A stretch of DNA of 46,609 nt from Bdellovibrionales bacterium CG12_big_fil_rev_8_21_14_0_65_38_15 (GCA_002787775.1 PCUW01000037.1:1-46609); one strand, 5' to 3'; shown: positions 34,377-43,840, counted from the stretch's first letter. Numbers and translations are program-made. The notes: a model not told the origin generated them from the sequence alone.

Positions 34377-35252
34377 ATGGAACAAACTCAAATCATCGAA
34401 CTAGCAAAGCAGCTTTGGGCCGCAATTTCTCAACCTCTTTTTGAAATTTCGGGTCATCGATTATCCATCATGACTTTCCTCACAGCGATTTTACTTTTTG
34501 TCGTCTTCGTCAAAGGTGCTCATATCGTTGAGAAGTTTCTTCGAAAATTTTTACACGATAAACCTATCGATCAGGGGATTAAAAACTCACTGGCTAGGTT
34601 TGGTCGCTATATAACCATTGTGATTGGTGCCGTCATCACACTTGAAACTGTTGGAGTAAGTTTATCTTCGCTCGCTGCTCTAGGCGCCGTCTTAATGGTT
34701 GGTATTGGTTTTGGTCTTCAAAATATTGCACAAAATTTTATTTCAGGCTTAATCATTCTGCTTGAACGTCCCATCAAAGAAGGAGACATTGTTCAAGTTG
34801 GAGGAGTCTCTGGAAGAGTTATTGATATTCAAGCCAGATCAACACTGATTCAAACTAGAAATGACGTCTCAATTTTAGTTCCAAACTCGCAGTTTATTTC
34901 TGAGCAAGTGATCAATGAAAGCTTTAGCGGTCAGCAGATTCGCTATAGCGTCAGTGTTGGTGTTGCCTATGGCAGTGATACTAAGCTTGTGAAAGAAACA
35001 CTTTTATCCGTCGCCATGAATAACTCAAAAATTCTCAAGTCTCCTGCTCCTGATGTTCTATTTACTAACTTTGGAGACTCAAGTCTGGATTTTGAGCTTA
35101 GAGTATGGCTTGATGATCTTTGGACTTATACTGTAATTTTATCTGAACTTCGTTTCGAAATTGATCAACAGTTTAGAAATAAAAAAATTACGATTCCATT
35201 TCCGCAGCGCGATCTTCATGTGGTTTCGTCTCAAGTTTCATTTAAGCAATAA
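34377..35252 (+). CDS. mscS: small-conductance mechanosensitive channel (MscS family)
   Basis: The 291-aa length matches E. coli MscS. Three membrane helices are followed by the pore helix and beta domain: SLAALGAVLMVGIGFGLQN, NFISGLIILLERPIKEGDIV and VPNSQFISE. It opens under membrane tension to relieve osmotic shock. It is the third gene of the 33109-35252 run. No plus-strand T tract follows. Confidence 0.93.
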   Translation: MEQTQIIELAKQLWAAISQPLFEISGHRLSIMTFLTAILLFVVFVKGAHIVEKFLRKFLHDKPIDQGIKNSLARFGRYITIVIGAVITLETVGVSLSSLAALGAVLMVGIGFGLQNIAQNFISGLIILLERPIKEGDIVQVGGVSGRVIDIQARSTLIQTRNDVSILVPNSQFISEQVINESFSGQQIRYSVSVGVAYGSDTKLVKETLLSVAMNNSKILKSPAPDVLFTNFGDSSLDFELRVWLDDLWTYTVILSELRFEIDQQFRNKKITIPFPQRDLHVVSSQVSFKQ

Positions 35253-35255
35253 TCC

Positions 35256-35282
35256 AAAAAAAAACCGGCCATGAAGGCCGGT
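35256..35282 (-). terminator. terminator of the small exported protein gene
   Basis: ACCGGCC/GGCCGGT (35264-35270 and 35276-35282), loop of 5. On the minus strand it is followed by nine T. It lies 13 bp past the 35295 stop. It may also slow plus-strand transcription from mscS. Confidence 0.88.
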
Positions 35283-35294
35283 GGTAGTGTTTAA

Positions 35295-35630
35295 TTAGTT
35301 TTGCTGATGAGGGTTCTTTTGGTGTGGATTCTTATCGTTTCCAGCTCCTCTTACAACTGCAAAACGAACTTCTTCAGGATAAACGATCTCACCATTATTT
35401 AATTCGATTTGAGAGTTTCCTAAGATTGAACCAGCAGAGTTATTTCTTCTTCTGATTTGAACCACTGAAATTCTATCACCATCGTATAGTTCAAGAGAAT
35501 CAACTTCAGCGCTAGGAGCAACACGACTTGCTGGAACCTTTTCAAGAGTTTCAACGCTTTGTGCACTTACATCTTGGTTAAAGGCAAAGCTTAAGGCGAT
35601 TAATGTTAAAACTTGGATTACCGCTTTCAT
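35295..35630 (-). CDS. small exported protein
   Basis: A 111-aa protein with a clear signal peptide (cleavage near DVSA-QS, residue 23). The mature part contains a beta-rich segment SLELYDGDRISVVQIRRRN and ends with a tandem KNPHQ unit (NDKNPHQKNPHQQN), which may bind metal through its His residues. GGGGAG lies 7 nt before ATG. It has its own terminator and probably its own promoter. No family is recognised. Confidence 0.75.
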   Translation of the reverse strand: MKAVIQVLTLIALSFAFNQDVSAQSVETLEKVPASRVAPSAEVDSLELYDGDRISVVQIRRRNNSAGSILGNSQIELNNGEIVYPEEVRFAVVRGAGNDKNPHQKNPHQQN

Positions 35631-35852
35631 TACGTTCTCCCCTACGTGGAAGTTGCGACATCCTGTCTCTTATTTTGCCTCTCCGTCCTAGTGAAGCTTT
35701 GTTACAGACTACTAATACAAGTCGTGTGCCAAAAGTCCAAAAGGCTAAGTAATTGAAATGATGAGAGGTATTTCTAGTCAAAGAGGAACTGGTCACCAGC
35801 TGACACCATCTATAATGGCCCATATGTCCCCATATAGAATATTCAGACTGCT
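35631..35852. other. intergenic region
   Basis: 222 bp between two minus-strand genes. It must hold the promoter of the small exported protein. I see no convincing boxes and no ORF worth reporting. Confidence 0.4.
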
Positions 35853-36773
35853 TTAAAGTAGGCTAAGGCACATATCGTTATTAGCGATTAATTGCCTAAC
35901 ATCGCTACTGGAAAGGCTTAAAAACTTTGCAGAAACCTGTTTGAAAATCGATTGATCTTGATGATGAAAACGAAGATCAGCTTCAATAACAAGTCCTGTG
36001 CTTTCACAAAAACGCTGCCAAAACTTTTCTTCGACAGCTGCAAGGGCAGCATAGGCCCCATCTTTTAACTTATAGATGGAGTAGCAAGGGTAGCGACCGT
36101 TATGTAGGGTTTTAGAAATCCCTTGTTCACGGCACTTTTTTGGCCAAAATGGTCCTAAGATTTCTTCACTGGCTTCATAAAGATAGCTTTCTATGAATTG
36201 AGTTTTCTTTGTTTCATGCGCTTTTAACATTCCCGCGATCAAATCAGTCGCCGCCTTATGTCCAAAAGTAATACCAGCAACTGGTAAGAAAGGTGGATCA
36301 ATAATATCACTCGTCAGACCTTCAACATAAAGTTTTAAAATACCAATGTCGGCCATGGCATTAAGATCATGCATTCCACGCGTAAGATTCTTTTTAGAAA
36401 ATAGCTCGATATGACTGATAGGGCGCTTTGATTTTTCAAGACTTGCTTGATCGACTCCAAGAAAGTCTCTGACCTTTGGAGGAAGTCCCATAATAATGCC
36501 ATCAGCTCTAGCAAGAAGCTCTTGCATTTTTTCTTTCGAAGCGGGGTCCTTAAAATCAATTCTTAAAATCTGTTTATTACTATTAAGTTCTTCGTACCAA
36601 TGAGGAAAACTTGGGTCCATTTCAGCAAATAGGCCATGAATAAAAGGATCTTTAAATTTTTGATCTTCAACTTTGATAACTTCTGCTCCCATGTCAGCAA
36701 GAACTTTTCCTGCCAATGGGCCAGGCAGACGATGAGACAGATCAAGAATAACTTTTCCTTTTAGTAGTTCCAA
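35853..36773 (-). CDS. CaiB/BaiF (family III) CoA-transferase / AMACR-like protein
   Basis: A 306-aa family III protein, shorter than typical 360-400 aa members. The N-terminal DLSHRLPGPLAGKVLADMGAEVIKVE is diagnostic. His135 in MHDLNAM corresponds to the catalytic His of alpha-methylacyl-CoA racemases (GHDLNY). The following GDFGGG segment, which carries the racemase Asp, reads AGITFGH here, with no Asp at the expected place. It may not be a classical racemase or transferase. The start is TTG 36773, with AGGAG 9 nt upstream inside the DUF255 gene, 3 nt after whose stop it begins. Confidence 0.85.
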   Translation of the reverse strand: MELLKGKVILDLSHRLPGPLAGKVLADMGAEVIKVEDQKFKDPFIHGLFAEMDPSFPHWYEELNSNKQILRIDFKDPASKEKMQELLARADGIIMGLPPKVRDFLGVDQASLEKSKRPISHIELFSKKNLTRGMHDLNAMADIGILKLYVEGLTSDIIDPPFLPVAGITFGHKAATDLIAGMLKAHETKKTQFIESYLYEASEEILGPFWPKKCREQGISKTLHNGRYPCYSIYKLKDGAYAALAAVEEKFWQRFCESTGLVIEADLRFHHQDQSIFKQVSAKFLSLSSSDVRQLIANNDMCLSLL

Positions 36774-36776
36774 AAC

Positions 36777-38834
36777 TTATGACTCCTGATTTTTTTTCGA
36801 AGGTCTTAGGGTTTCAATAAATTGGTCAAGCCCATGGCCTTGCAGTTCGCACACTTCAAGCGAGCAAATCTGCCACTCATCACCCTTATCTTCATGATAA
36901 GTTAAGACAAATCGAGGTAAGAAATACGACATAAAGCCAATGAACTTTTCATCTTTAAGCCATGCCAGTGGAAGCTTAACAGTTCTGTAGGCTTGATCAG
37001 GATAGGTTAGGGCGCGCAGACCTTCTCCTCCTGAAAGTGGATTTCTAAGAGTTTCGTGAGTGGCATCTTCTTTAAGACCATCTAGGAAAGAATCGAATTC
37101 TTTATCAAGAAGTAACATCTTGCCTCGACGAGCAAGGCCAAAGAGGGTGGCTAGGCATGAACGATAAGACTGATCGTACATTGAGATAGAAAGATTTGGG
37201 TAAAGCTCGGCATCATTGAGGGCAACCGGTCTGGTGTAAACCTTATTATCTTTAATAAATGATTTTGAAATAAAGCTCATCGTGTCTCTAAAGTTATCTT
37301 TAAAGACAGGGTTACCGGTAATTTCGTACATTCGAATTTGCGCTTCAGCAAAAAAGACAAAGTCTTCTAAGTATGGAAGTGACTTCTCTTTTGTTGTCGT
37401 GTGGCGAATTTCAAAAGCTTCGCCTTCTTTAGCAACTAAAAATGTTTTGTAGGCTCCCTCGACCAATTTATTGAACAGGTGAGAAGCTTTATTTTTAATG
37501 GCAGAAACTTGGCAGTACTGCATAACATCGACCATGGCACTAATAAGCTGGAAATTCCAAGAAGCAATCCCTTTGTTATCAGTTGCTGGTGGAATACGAA
37601 GAGATCTCTCTCTTAAAAATTGTTTTCTAAGTCTTCTAATGACTGGCCAATTTTCTTGAGTTAAAAACTCTTGCCTCTTGTCATAATTGAGACTGATAAC
37701 ATTAAGTCCTTGATCAAAGTTTCCTTTTTCAGTGATGGAGAACCATTCTTTAAACTCGGCGTGACGCTCATCAAAGTCACCTTCTAATGAAGCGTTATTA
37801 ACGGCATCTTCAAATTCGGCTAAGGAAAATGTTTGATATAGGCCTTCGACACCTTCGCAGTCTGCGTCTTGGGCGGCAAAGGCGTAGCCTTCATCACTAA
37901 GCATTTCAGCTTCTAAAAACTCTAGTGTTTGCATCAAGCCATCATAAACTAATGGCGAAGGGTAGAGCATTGAAGCTTTTGAAAGCATACGAAGAAGGCC
38001 GGCCTGATCGTAAAGCATCTTTTCAAAATGTGGCACCAGCCAATTATTGTCGGTACTGTAGCGGTGAAATCCACCTCGGGCGTGATCATATATTCCGCCC
38101 ATCATCATGCGCTCAATGCTCTTAATGATATGCTCACCCTGATCCTTTTGAATCATTCCTTCAAGCATTTGCTCCAGCGCCCATTCATAAAATGAAAACA
38201 GTGGAAATTTTGGAGGGGCACCAAAGCCACCATTTTGCGCATCTTGAAATTGAGCCAAGACATTCATCACTGCTCCAGGAGGAGGGAAATGTCCTTCAAA
38301 TTCTACTTGTTCAGGTTTTACACCTTTAACGATCGCTTCGCTAACTTGCTCAGCATTTTTTAAGACTTGCTCTTTTTCGTCTTTATAAACTCGCGACAGT
38401 TCAAGTAGCACATCTCCAAAAGTAGCCTGTCCTTCTTGTTGCGCCGTTGGCGGAAAGTAAGTACCAACAAAATAGGGACGCATATCTGGAAGTAAAAATG
38501 CAGAAAGCGGCCAGCCACCACTTTTGGTAAACAACTGACAAGCTTGTTGGTAGTAGCTATCAAGATCTGGATGCTCTTCGCGGTCTACCTTTATACAAAC
38601 AAATTCTTTGTTTAAAAGATCAGCAATGTTTTGATCTTGAAATGACTCTTCGGCCATAACGTGGCACCAGTGACAAGACGAATAGCCAATGGAGAGAAAA
38701 ATTGGTTTATTTTGTTCTTTTGCTGCAAGCAAGGCTTCAGGACCATAAGGCCACCAATGCACTGGGTTATCTTTATGCTGCTTTAGGTAAAGAGAATTTT
38801 GATCTTTTAGGCGGTTATAAGTCACATCGGTCAT
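36777..38834 (-). CDS. thioredoxin-domain DUF255 protein (YyaL/SPATA20 family)
   Basis: This 685-aa protein is full length for the family. The N-terminal thioredoxin-like domain has SSCHWCHVMAEESF (Cys54 and Cys57). The central and C-terminal part is an alpha/alpha toroid like glycan epimerases (HFEKMLYDQAGLLR, DADCEG). Family function is not settled. GGAG lies 8-9 nt before ATG. It leads the CoA-transferase-like gene. Confidence 0.93.
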   Translation of the reverse strand: MTDVTYNRLKDQNSLYLKQHKDNPVHWWPYGPEALLAAKEQNKPIFLSIGYSSCHWCHVMAEESFQDQNIADLLNKEFVCIKVDREEHPDLDSYYQQACQLFTKSGGWPLSAFLLPDMRPYFVGTYFPPTAQQEGQATFGDVLLELSRVYKDEKEQVLKNAEQVSEAIVKGVKPEQVEFEGHFPPPGAVMNVLAQFQDAQNGGFGAPPKFPLFSFYEWALEQMLEGMIQKDQGEHIIKSIERMMMGGIYDHARGGFHRYSTDNNWLVPHFEKMLYDQAGLLRMLSKASMLYPSPLVYDGLMQTLEFLEAEMLSDEGYAFAAQDADCEGVEGLYQTFSLAEFEDAVNNASLEGDFDERHAEFKEWFSITEKGNFDQGLNVISLNYDKRQEFLTQENWPVIRRLRKQFLRERSLRIPPATDNKGIASWNFQLISAMVDVMQYCQVSAIKNKASHLFNKLVEGAYKTFLVAKEGEAFEIRHTTTKEKSLPYLEDFVFFAEAQIRMYEITGNPVFKDNFRDTMSFISKSFIKDNKVYTRPVALNDAELYPNLSISMYDQSYRSCLATLFGLARRGKMLLLDKEFDSFLDGLKEDATHETLRNPLSGGEGLRALTYPDQAYRTVKLPLAWLKDEKFIGFMSYFLPRFVLTYHEDKGDEWQICSLEVCELQGHGLDQFIETLRPSKKNQES

Positions 38835-38913
38835 TTAGAAGACTCCGGGCAGGCGAGTAATTGAAACTATTGAAAATTAAAGGTTCTATCATAGGCCCTC
38901 CCTGTAAATATTC

Positions 38914-38980
38914 CTTGGCACAGTGAGACGAAGGCACTTCGAGTTGCCAAGCTACGTGCTCGAGGCTAGAAAGATCGAGC
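38914..38980 (+). promoter_or_regulatory. structured leader before the lytic transglycosylase gene
   Basis: Two potential hairpins precede ATG 38981. The outer CTTGGCA/TGCCAAG (38914-38920, 38945-38951) encloses CGAAG-GCA-CTTCG. Next, GCTCGA/TCGAGC (38958-38963, 38975-38980) ends right at the ATG. No Shine-Dalgarno is accessible in the last 12 nt, so the start may be sequestered. Confidence 0.5.
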
Positions 38981-39889
38981 ATGAAAACAGCAGTATTATA
39001 CGGGGTCAGATTCACTCAACAGCTCGATAGAGCCGGGCTTTTGAAGTTTTTCGATTTGCGTCGAAATGCTTTGATGGCACTCATCGGTTTAGCCGTTTAC
39101 GGCAGTGGTGTTGGCGTTGTTCACCTCGCACAACAAACTAGTGGCTACTACGGTCCACAAAAATTAGTCCGCGTCGGAGTAGGTTACTCTTTTACACGCG
39201 TAGGAAAATCTTTTGGTGGCTTTTATTTAGCTCGTACTTGGGAAATCTCCAGACAAGAGATGCAAGAGACGATTCTCTCTACTATTCCACCTAAATTACA
39301 GCCGCGTCTAAAGCCATACTTGGCGCATACGATTGAACTTTGTCAGCGTTATAATATTGATCCATTTTGGGCCATATCAATTATGTGGACTGAAAGTCAC
39401 TTTGATCCAAAAGCACTAAGCCACGCTAATGCTGTTGGCTTAATGCAGATCATGCCCGATACAGGTGCTTATCTTTCTCACGCTAAAGGCAGAAGAACTC
39501 CGAAAAAAGTTTTAAATTCTATGTTGGTTCATCCTCAATCAAATATTGATTTAGGAATATTTTATTTATCGCGCCTGCTAAAACGTTTTAATGGAAATTA
39601 TATTCACGCCACTGTCGCCTACAATATGGGACCAGGTTGGGTGAGTAAAAGACTTAGAAAAAAGCAGCCTGTAGGAACTAAAAATAAATATTTGGATAAA
39701 GTTACGCTCGCCTATAAAAGTGTTTCAAACCCATATGCTAGGTATATTCGTTTCAATAAGCCGATGTATAAGTCTTCATTAGCCTATCGCAATGCAGCTC
39801 CAAGCAAGAGTCCATTGACTTGGTATGAGTCAATGCGAGACGTCGAACCCGGATTTCTCGTCTTACCTCGCTTGGCATCTCACCCTTAG
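38981..39889 (+). CDS. membrane-anchored lytic transglycosylase (SLT domain)
   Basis: A 302-aa protein with an N-terminal membrane anchor at about 30-50 (ALMALIGLAVYGSGVGVVHL). The SLT domain spans about 125-260: SIMWTESHFDPKALS with the catalytic Glu, NAVGLMQIMPDT and VAYNMGPG. It cleaves the glycan strand of peptidoglycan to 1,6-anhydro products. The Arg/Lys-rich C-terminal part may bind the wall. It is divergent from the DUF255 gene. Confidence 0.92.
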   Translation: MKTAVLYGVRFTQQLDRAGLLKFFDLRRNALMALIGLAVYGSGVGVVHLAQQTSGYYGPQKLVRVGVGYSFTRVGKSFGGFYLARTWEISRQEMQETILSTIPPKLQPRLKPYLAHTIELCQRYNIDPFWAISIMWTESHFDPKALSHANAVGLMQIMPDTGAYLSHAKGRRTPKKVLNSMLVHPQSNIDLGIFYLSRLLKRFNGNYIHATVAYNMGPGWVSKRLRKKQPVGTKNKYLDKVTLAYKSVSNPYARYIRFNKPMYKSSLAYRNAAPSKSPLTWYESMRDVEPGFLVLPRLASHP

Positions 39890-39960
39890 TCTTGCTACAT
39901 TTTTGACATTCTTTTTTGTTAAGATTCAGCCAAGGAAAGTCTTTGTCGGGCGAAAATAAT

Positions 39961-40647
39961 ATGCAACGCGTGATAGCCATTGATGGCCCAAGCGGAAGTG
40001 GCAAGTCCACGGTCGCTAAGGAATTAGCACGCCGATTATCTGTTTTATTTATTGATACGGGTGCCATGTTCAGAGCTCTGGCTTTTGAAGCCGATCGTCG
40101 TTTGATCGATCCTGAGGAAGGCCAAGTTTTAAATGCCTTTTTATCAGATTTCAAAATGGATTACGGTAAAAGTGAAAGTGAGCTCATAGTCATTGATGGC
40201 GTGAACTTAACTGAAAAAATTCGTGAACATCATATCTCAACACTAGCTTCAGTTTTTTCTCAGCTTCCTTCTGTTCGAAAATATTTATTAGATTTTCAAC
40301 GATCACTTGCTCTTGATCACGTATGTGTGATGGAAGGAAGAGATATTGGTACAGTTGTTTTTCCAAAAGCTTTTGCAAAATTCTTCGTTACAGCTTCATT
40401 AGAAGTACGAGCTACAAGACGTTTGTCTCAACTGCAAGAAAAGGGTGATACCAGATTAAGCCTTGATCAAGTGATTGCAGATCAACAAAAACGCGATGAA
40501 AGCGATATGAATCGAGCCGTTGCCCCGCTTAAACAAGCCGATGATGCCGAGCTCATCGATACTAGTGGAATTACTCTAGATGAAGTGATCGCTAAGTTAG
40601 AATTAAAATGCAAAGAGCTAGCAAGTACAAACGGCATTAAATTATGA
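39961..40647 (+). CDS. cmk: cytidylate kinase
   Basis: About 228 aa from ATG 39961, just before the P-loop region IAIDGPSGSGKSTV; the longer TTG-started frame adds residues absent from the family. FIDTGAMFRALAFE, MEGRDIGTVVFP, and the C-terminal RDESDMNRAVAPLK and IDTSG segments are typical of Cmk. It phosphorylates CMP and dCMP. It overlaps the glycosyltransferase gene by 4 nt (ATGA). It opens the run leading to pheST. Confidence 0.94.
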   Translation: MQRVIAIDGPSGSGKSTVAKELARRLSVLFIDTGAMFRALAFEADRRLIDPEEGQVLNAFLSDFKMDYGKSESELIVIDGVNLTEKIREHHISTLASVFSQLPSVRKYLLDFQRSLALDHVCVMEGRDIGTVVFPKAFAKFFVTASLEVRATRRLSQLQEKGDTRLSLDQVIADQQKRDESDMNRAVAPLKQADDAELIDTSGITLDEVIAKLELKCKELASTNGIKL

Positions 40648-41762
40648 AAGTCATTATCAATCGTACTGACGCCATTGGCGATACGATTCTAACTCTTCCA
40701 ATGGCGCATGCGATTAAAGAAAATTTTCCTGGTGCCAAAGTTTTATTTATCGTTTCCGCTAAGTCTGCCGATCTTTTTATTGGTCACCCTTTCGTTGATG
40801 AAATTCATGTCTACGATTCTAGGATGTCGACTTATAGAAAGCTTAGAAAACTTTTTAGAATGTTTAGAAAATTTAAGGCTGATGCCTATTTTCACGTTGG
40901 TGGAAGTTTCTATCCAAGCTACGCTGCCTGGATCACCAAAGTTCCTTTTAGAGGCGGACTTGTATCAAGATGGCTAAGCTTTATTTATCTCAATAAGGGT
41001 GTCAGACAAAAGCGCTCCCTAGCGAGTATGCATGAGTCTGACTATAACCTTGAACTTTTAAAGCCTCTTGGAATTGAACCAAAAGAAAATCAGCGTAAGC
41101 TTTTTTCACCTGCTATCACGCTGACTTTGGATGAAAAAGCTGAAGCGATTTCTAAGTTTAAAGAAGAATATAAAATTGACCATAATAAACCGATGATCTT
41201 TATTCATCCGGGTATGACGGGTCATACACTCAACTGGGCCTCAAGAAACTATGCCAGATTGATTGAGCGAATTGAAAAAAGACATCCTAAGAAATATCTC
41301 TTTGTTGTTTCTCACACACCTAGTGATGGCCCCTATTTATTAGGCCTAAAAGATCAACTGACGAATACAAATTTTGATGCGTTAAAAACCAATGTTGTCT
41401 TTTTCGATGGATCAAAATTTGGTCTTCGACACTATATGGGAGTGCTTTCTCACGCCGATTGTTTTATCGGCCCGTCAACAGGCACCACTCATATCGCCAA
41501 TGCTCTAGGTATTTATATGCTTGGGCTTTATTCACCAATTAAAGTTCAATCAGCCAGAAGATGGGCGCCCGTTCTTCGAGATCATAAAACAAAAATCATC
41601 GTTCCTGATGTCGTTTGTGGTGAACAGTACAAATGCGCAGGCGATACCTGCCCATACTTTGAATGTATGGCCAAAGTTGAAGTTGAAGATGTTTACCAGG
41701 AATTTGTCCGCCTTGTGCCTGGTATAGAAAAAGGAGAGTCTTCTAGTGAATCTGCTATCTGA
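40644..41762 (+). CDS. glycosyltransferase family 9 (LPS heptosyltransferase-like)
   Basis: A 372-aa GT-B protein: NRTDAIGDTILTLPMAHAIK at the start, FIHPGMTGHTLNWASRNYARL at the centre, and IGPSTGTTHIANALG near 280, all GT9 hallmarks. It should transfer ADP-heptose to the LPS core. The next gene makes the heptose donor precursor, which supports the role. A C-terminal Cys-containing region (CGEQYKCAGDTCPYFECM) is also common in GT9. It overlaps hldE by 17 nt. Confidence 0.9.
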   Translation: MKVIINRTDAIGDTILTLPMAHAIKENFPGAKVLFIVSAKSADLFIGHPFVDEIHVYDSRMSTYRKLRKLFRMFRKFKADAYFHVGGSFYPSYAAWITKVPFRGGLVSRWLSFIYLNKGVRQKRSLASMHESDYNLELLKPLGIEPKENQRKLFSPAITLTLDEKAEAISKFKEEYKIDHNKPMIFIHPGMTGHTLNWASRNYARLIERIEKRHPKKYLFVVSHTPSDGPYLLGLKDQLTNTNFDALKTNVVFFDGSKFGLRHYMGVLSHADCFIGPSTGTTHIANALGIYMLGLYSPIKVQSARRWAPVLRDHKTKIIVPDVVCGEQYKCAGDTCPYFECMAKVEVEDVYQEFVRLVPGIEKGESSSESAI

Positions 41763-42768
41763 AAAAAGATTTGATGAACTAACTGGTAAGATGGCCACAC
41801 TTGAGCCGATCTTGGTTGTAGGGGACGTTGGTCTTGATAAATATACTCAGGGTGAAGTTCGTCGTATTTCTCCTGAAGCGCCTGTTCCTGTTATTGAAGT
41901 CACTCGTGAATGGTTAAAGCTTGGTCTGTCGGCCAATATCTCTCATAACCTAAAAACACTTGGAGTGAACTCAACTCTTTGTGGTGTGATTGGTGAAGAT
42001 CATCATGCTGGAAGTTTTGAGCATTTATTAGAAGATCAAGGTTTATCGACATGGGGCTTAGTCAGATCTAATCGTCGCCCAACTATTTTTAAAGAAAGAG
42101 TCACAACAGCGACGCAACAAATTTGTCGTATTGATTATGAATCGACTGAAGCACTGGATGAAACAGAAGCTTCTAAAGTCCTTGAGAGAGTAAAAGAATT
42201 TAGCGCTAAATCTTCAGCCATGATTTTAGAAGATTATGCCAAGGGAACTTTAAGTGAAGGTGTGCTTAGAGATAGCATCGCTGAAGCTAAATCAAAAAAC
42301 CTTTTGGTTGCGGTCGATCCAGGTCGCACGACGCCGCCTCTTTGGTATAAAGGCGCAAGTCTTCTAAAACCGAATAAACTTGAAGCCGGCATGATGGTTG
42401 AATCTTTAGGCCATGGTTATAAAAAACTAAATATGGAACAGATCGCCACAATCCTAGTTGAAGCTTTGGATCTTGAAAAAATTGTCATTACTCTTGGAAA
42501 AGATGGCATGGCCCTCTTGGATACCAAAGGTGACGGTAAGCTTCATCAAATTCCAACCGCCGCCAGTGAAGTTTTTGATGTTTCCGGTGCAGGTGATACT
42601 GCTATCAGTCTTTTGATCGCCGCTCTTGGAGCTGGTGCCAACCTTAGTGAAGCAGCGTGGATAGCTAATTGCGGTGCAGGTGTAGTAGTTGGAAAGGTTG
42701 GAACGGCAACGGTCGATCAAAAAGAACTTCGTCGTTTTTATTTAAAATTAAATGATACCTTGTTGTAG
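41746..42768 (+). CDS. D-glycero-D-manno-heptose-7-phosphate kinase (HldE kinase domain / RfaE1)
   Basis: A 340-aa PfkB-fold kinase with VVGDVGLDKYTQGEVRRISPEAPVPV and the catalytic VSGAGDT near residue 283. This is the RfaE domain I pattern. The usual C-terminal nucleotidyltransferase domain of bifunctional HldE is absent, so a separate adenylyltransferase must exist elsewhere. GTG start, with AAGGAG 9 nt upstream inside the glycosyltransferase gene. Confidence 0.9.
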   Translation: MNLLSEKRFDELTGKMATLEPILVVGDVGLDKYTQGEVRRISPEAPVPVIEVTREWLKLGLSANISHNLKTLGVNSTLCGVIGEDHHAGSFEHLLEDQGLSTWGLVRSNRRPTIFKERVTTATQQICRIDYESTEALDETEASKVLERVKEFSAKSSAMILEDYAKGTLSEGVLRDSIAEAKSKNLLVAVDPGRTTPPLWYKGASLLKPNKLEAGMMVESLGHGYKKLNMEQIATILVEALDLEKIVITLGKDGMALLDTKGDGKLHQIPTAASEVFDVSGAGDTAISLLIAALGAGANLSEAAWIANCGAGVVVGKVGTATVDQKELRRFYLKLNDTLL

Positions 42769-42777
42769 GAAATATTT

Positions 42778-43839
42778 ATGATTGCACAGCTTGATAAGCT
42801 CTACGCCGATTTTACGGCAAAACTCTCAACTCTTAGTACTCAGTCAGATGTTTTAAATCTTAAGTCTGAGTATATGGGTAAAAAGGGTCCTTTAACCGAA
42901 GTGTTAAAAGGCCTTAAAGACGCCACACCTGATGAGCGCCAAAAGATTGGTCCTAAGGCCAATGAGATTAAGCAAAATATCGGTAGCGATATTCAAGCCA
43001 AACTTGATGGACTTGAGGTTGCTGAAATCAATGCCAAGCTTGCGCTTGATCCCATTGATACAACCATCACTGATAATGTGTTGGTGAATGACCCAAAACA
43101 TGGTGGGCTCCACCCAATTACAGCGATCCAGCAAGAAGTTGAAGATATCTTTTTGTCGATGGGCTTTGATATTCTTGATGGCCCTCATGTTGAAGATGAG
43201 TTTCATAATTTTGAAGCCCTCAATATCCCTGCTGATCACCCAGCTCGCGATATGCAAGACACTTTTTGGTTTCATGGACCTGAAGTTGAGTCTGGTAAAA
43301 AAGCGCTTCTTCGCACCCATACTTCAACCATCCAAATCCGCGGTATGATGTCTCGAAAACCTCCATTTAAGTTCATCGCTCCAGGAAAAGTGTTTCGATG
43401 TGAGCGTACCGATGCTTCTCACGAAATGGTCTTTCATCAGCTTGAAGGCATGATGGTTGGTAAAGACGTTTCAGTCGCTAATCTTATTTATTTTATGAAA
43501 ACGCTTCTGCGTGAAATTTTCAAAACCGACGTCGAAGTTCGTCTTCGCCCAGGCTTTTTCCCCTTCGTTGAACCCGGCTTTGAGCTCGATATTCGCTGCT
43601 TAATTTGCAAAGGCGAGGGCTGTTCGGTGTGTAAACAAACCGGATGGGTTGAACTTCTTCCATGTGGCATGGTTCATCCAAACGTTCTAAGGGCTGGCGG
43701 CATTAATTCTGATGAATACAATGGATTTGCTTTTGGACTTGGACTCGATCGTCTAGTGATGATGAGATATGGCATTGACGATATTCGCCATATCCACGGT
43801 GCAGATCTGCGCTTTATGCGCCAATTCGGAGCTTATTAA
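42778..43839 (+). CDS. pheS: phenylalanine-tRNA ligase alpha subunit
   Basis: A 353-aa class II synthetase subunit. An N-terminal coiled coil is followed by motif 1-3 segments: HPITAIQQEVEDIFLSMGF, RCERTDASHEMVFHQLEG, and FAFGLGLDRLVMMRYGIDDIR. The CLICKGEGCSVCKQTGW segment is common in this family. With PheT it forms the alpha2-beta2 enzyme. AGGA lies 8 nt before ATG, 9 nt after the heptose kinase stop. Confidence 0.96.
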   Translation: MIAQLDKLYADFTAKLSTLSTQSDVLNLKSEYMGKKGPLTEVLKGLKDATPDERQKIGPKANEIKQNIGSDIQAKLDGLEVAEINAKLALDPIDTTITDNVLVNDPKHGGLHPITAIQQEVEDIFLSMGFDILDGPHVEDEFHNFEALNIPADHPARDMQDTFWFHGPEVESGKKALLRTHTSTIQIRGMMSRKPPFKFIAPGKVFRCERTDASHEMVFHQLEGMMVGKDVSVANLIYFMKTLLREIFKTDVEVRLRPGFFPFVEPGFELDIRCLICKGEGCSVCKQTGWVELLPCGMVHPNVLRAGGINSDEYNGFAFGLGLDRLVMMRYGIDDIRHIHGADLRFMRQFGAY

Positions 43840-43840
43840 A

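Noticed and set aside
38915..38931. Sigma-54 promoter before the lytic transglycosylase
   Set aside because: TTGGCAC is present, but the -12 position reads CG instead of GC.
43607..43650. CxxC pairs in pheS as an unusual insertion
   Set aside because: The same Cys-containing segment is common in PheS proteins.
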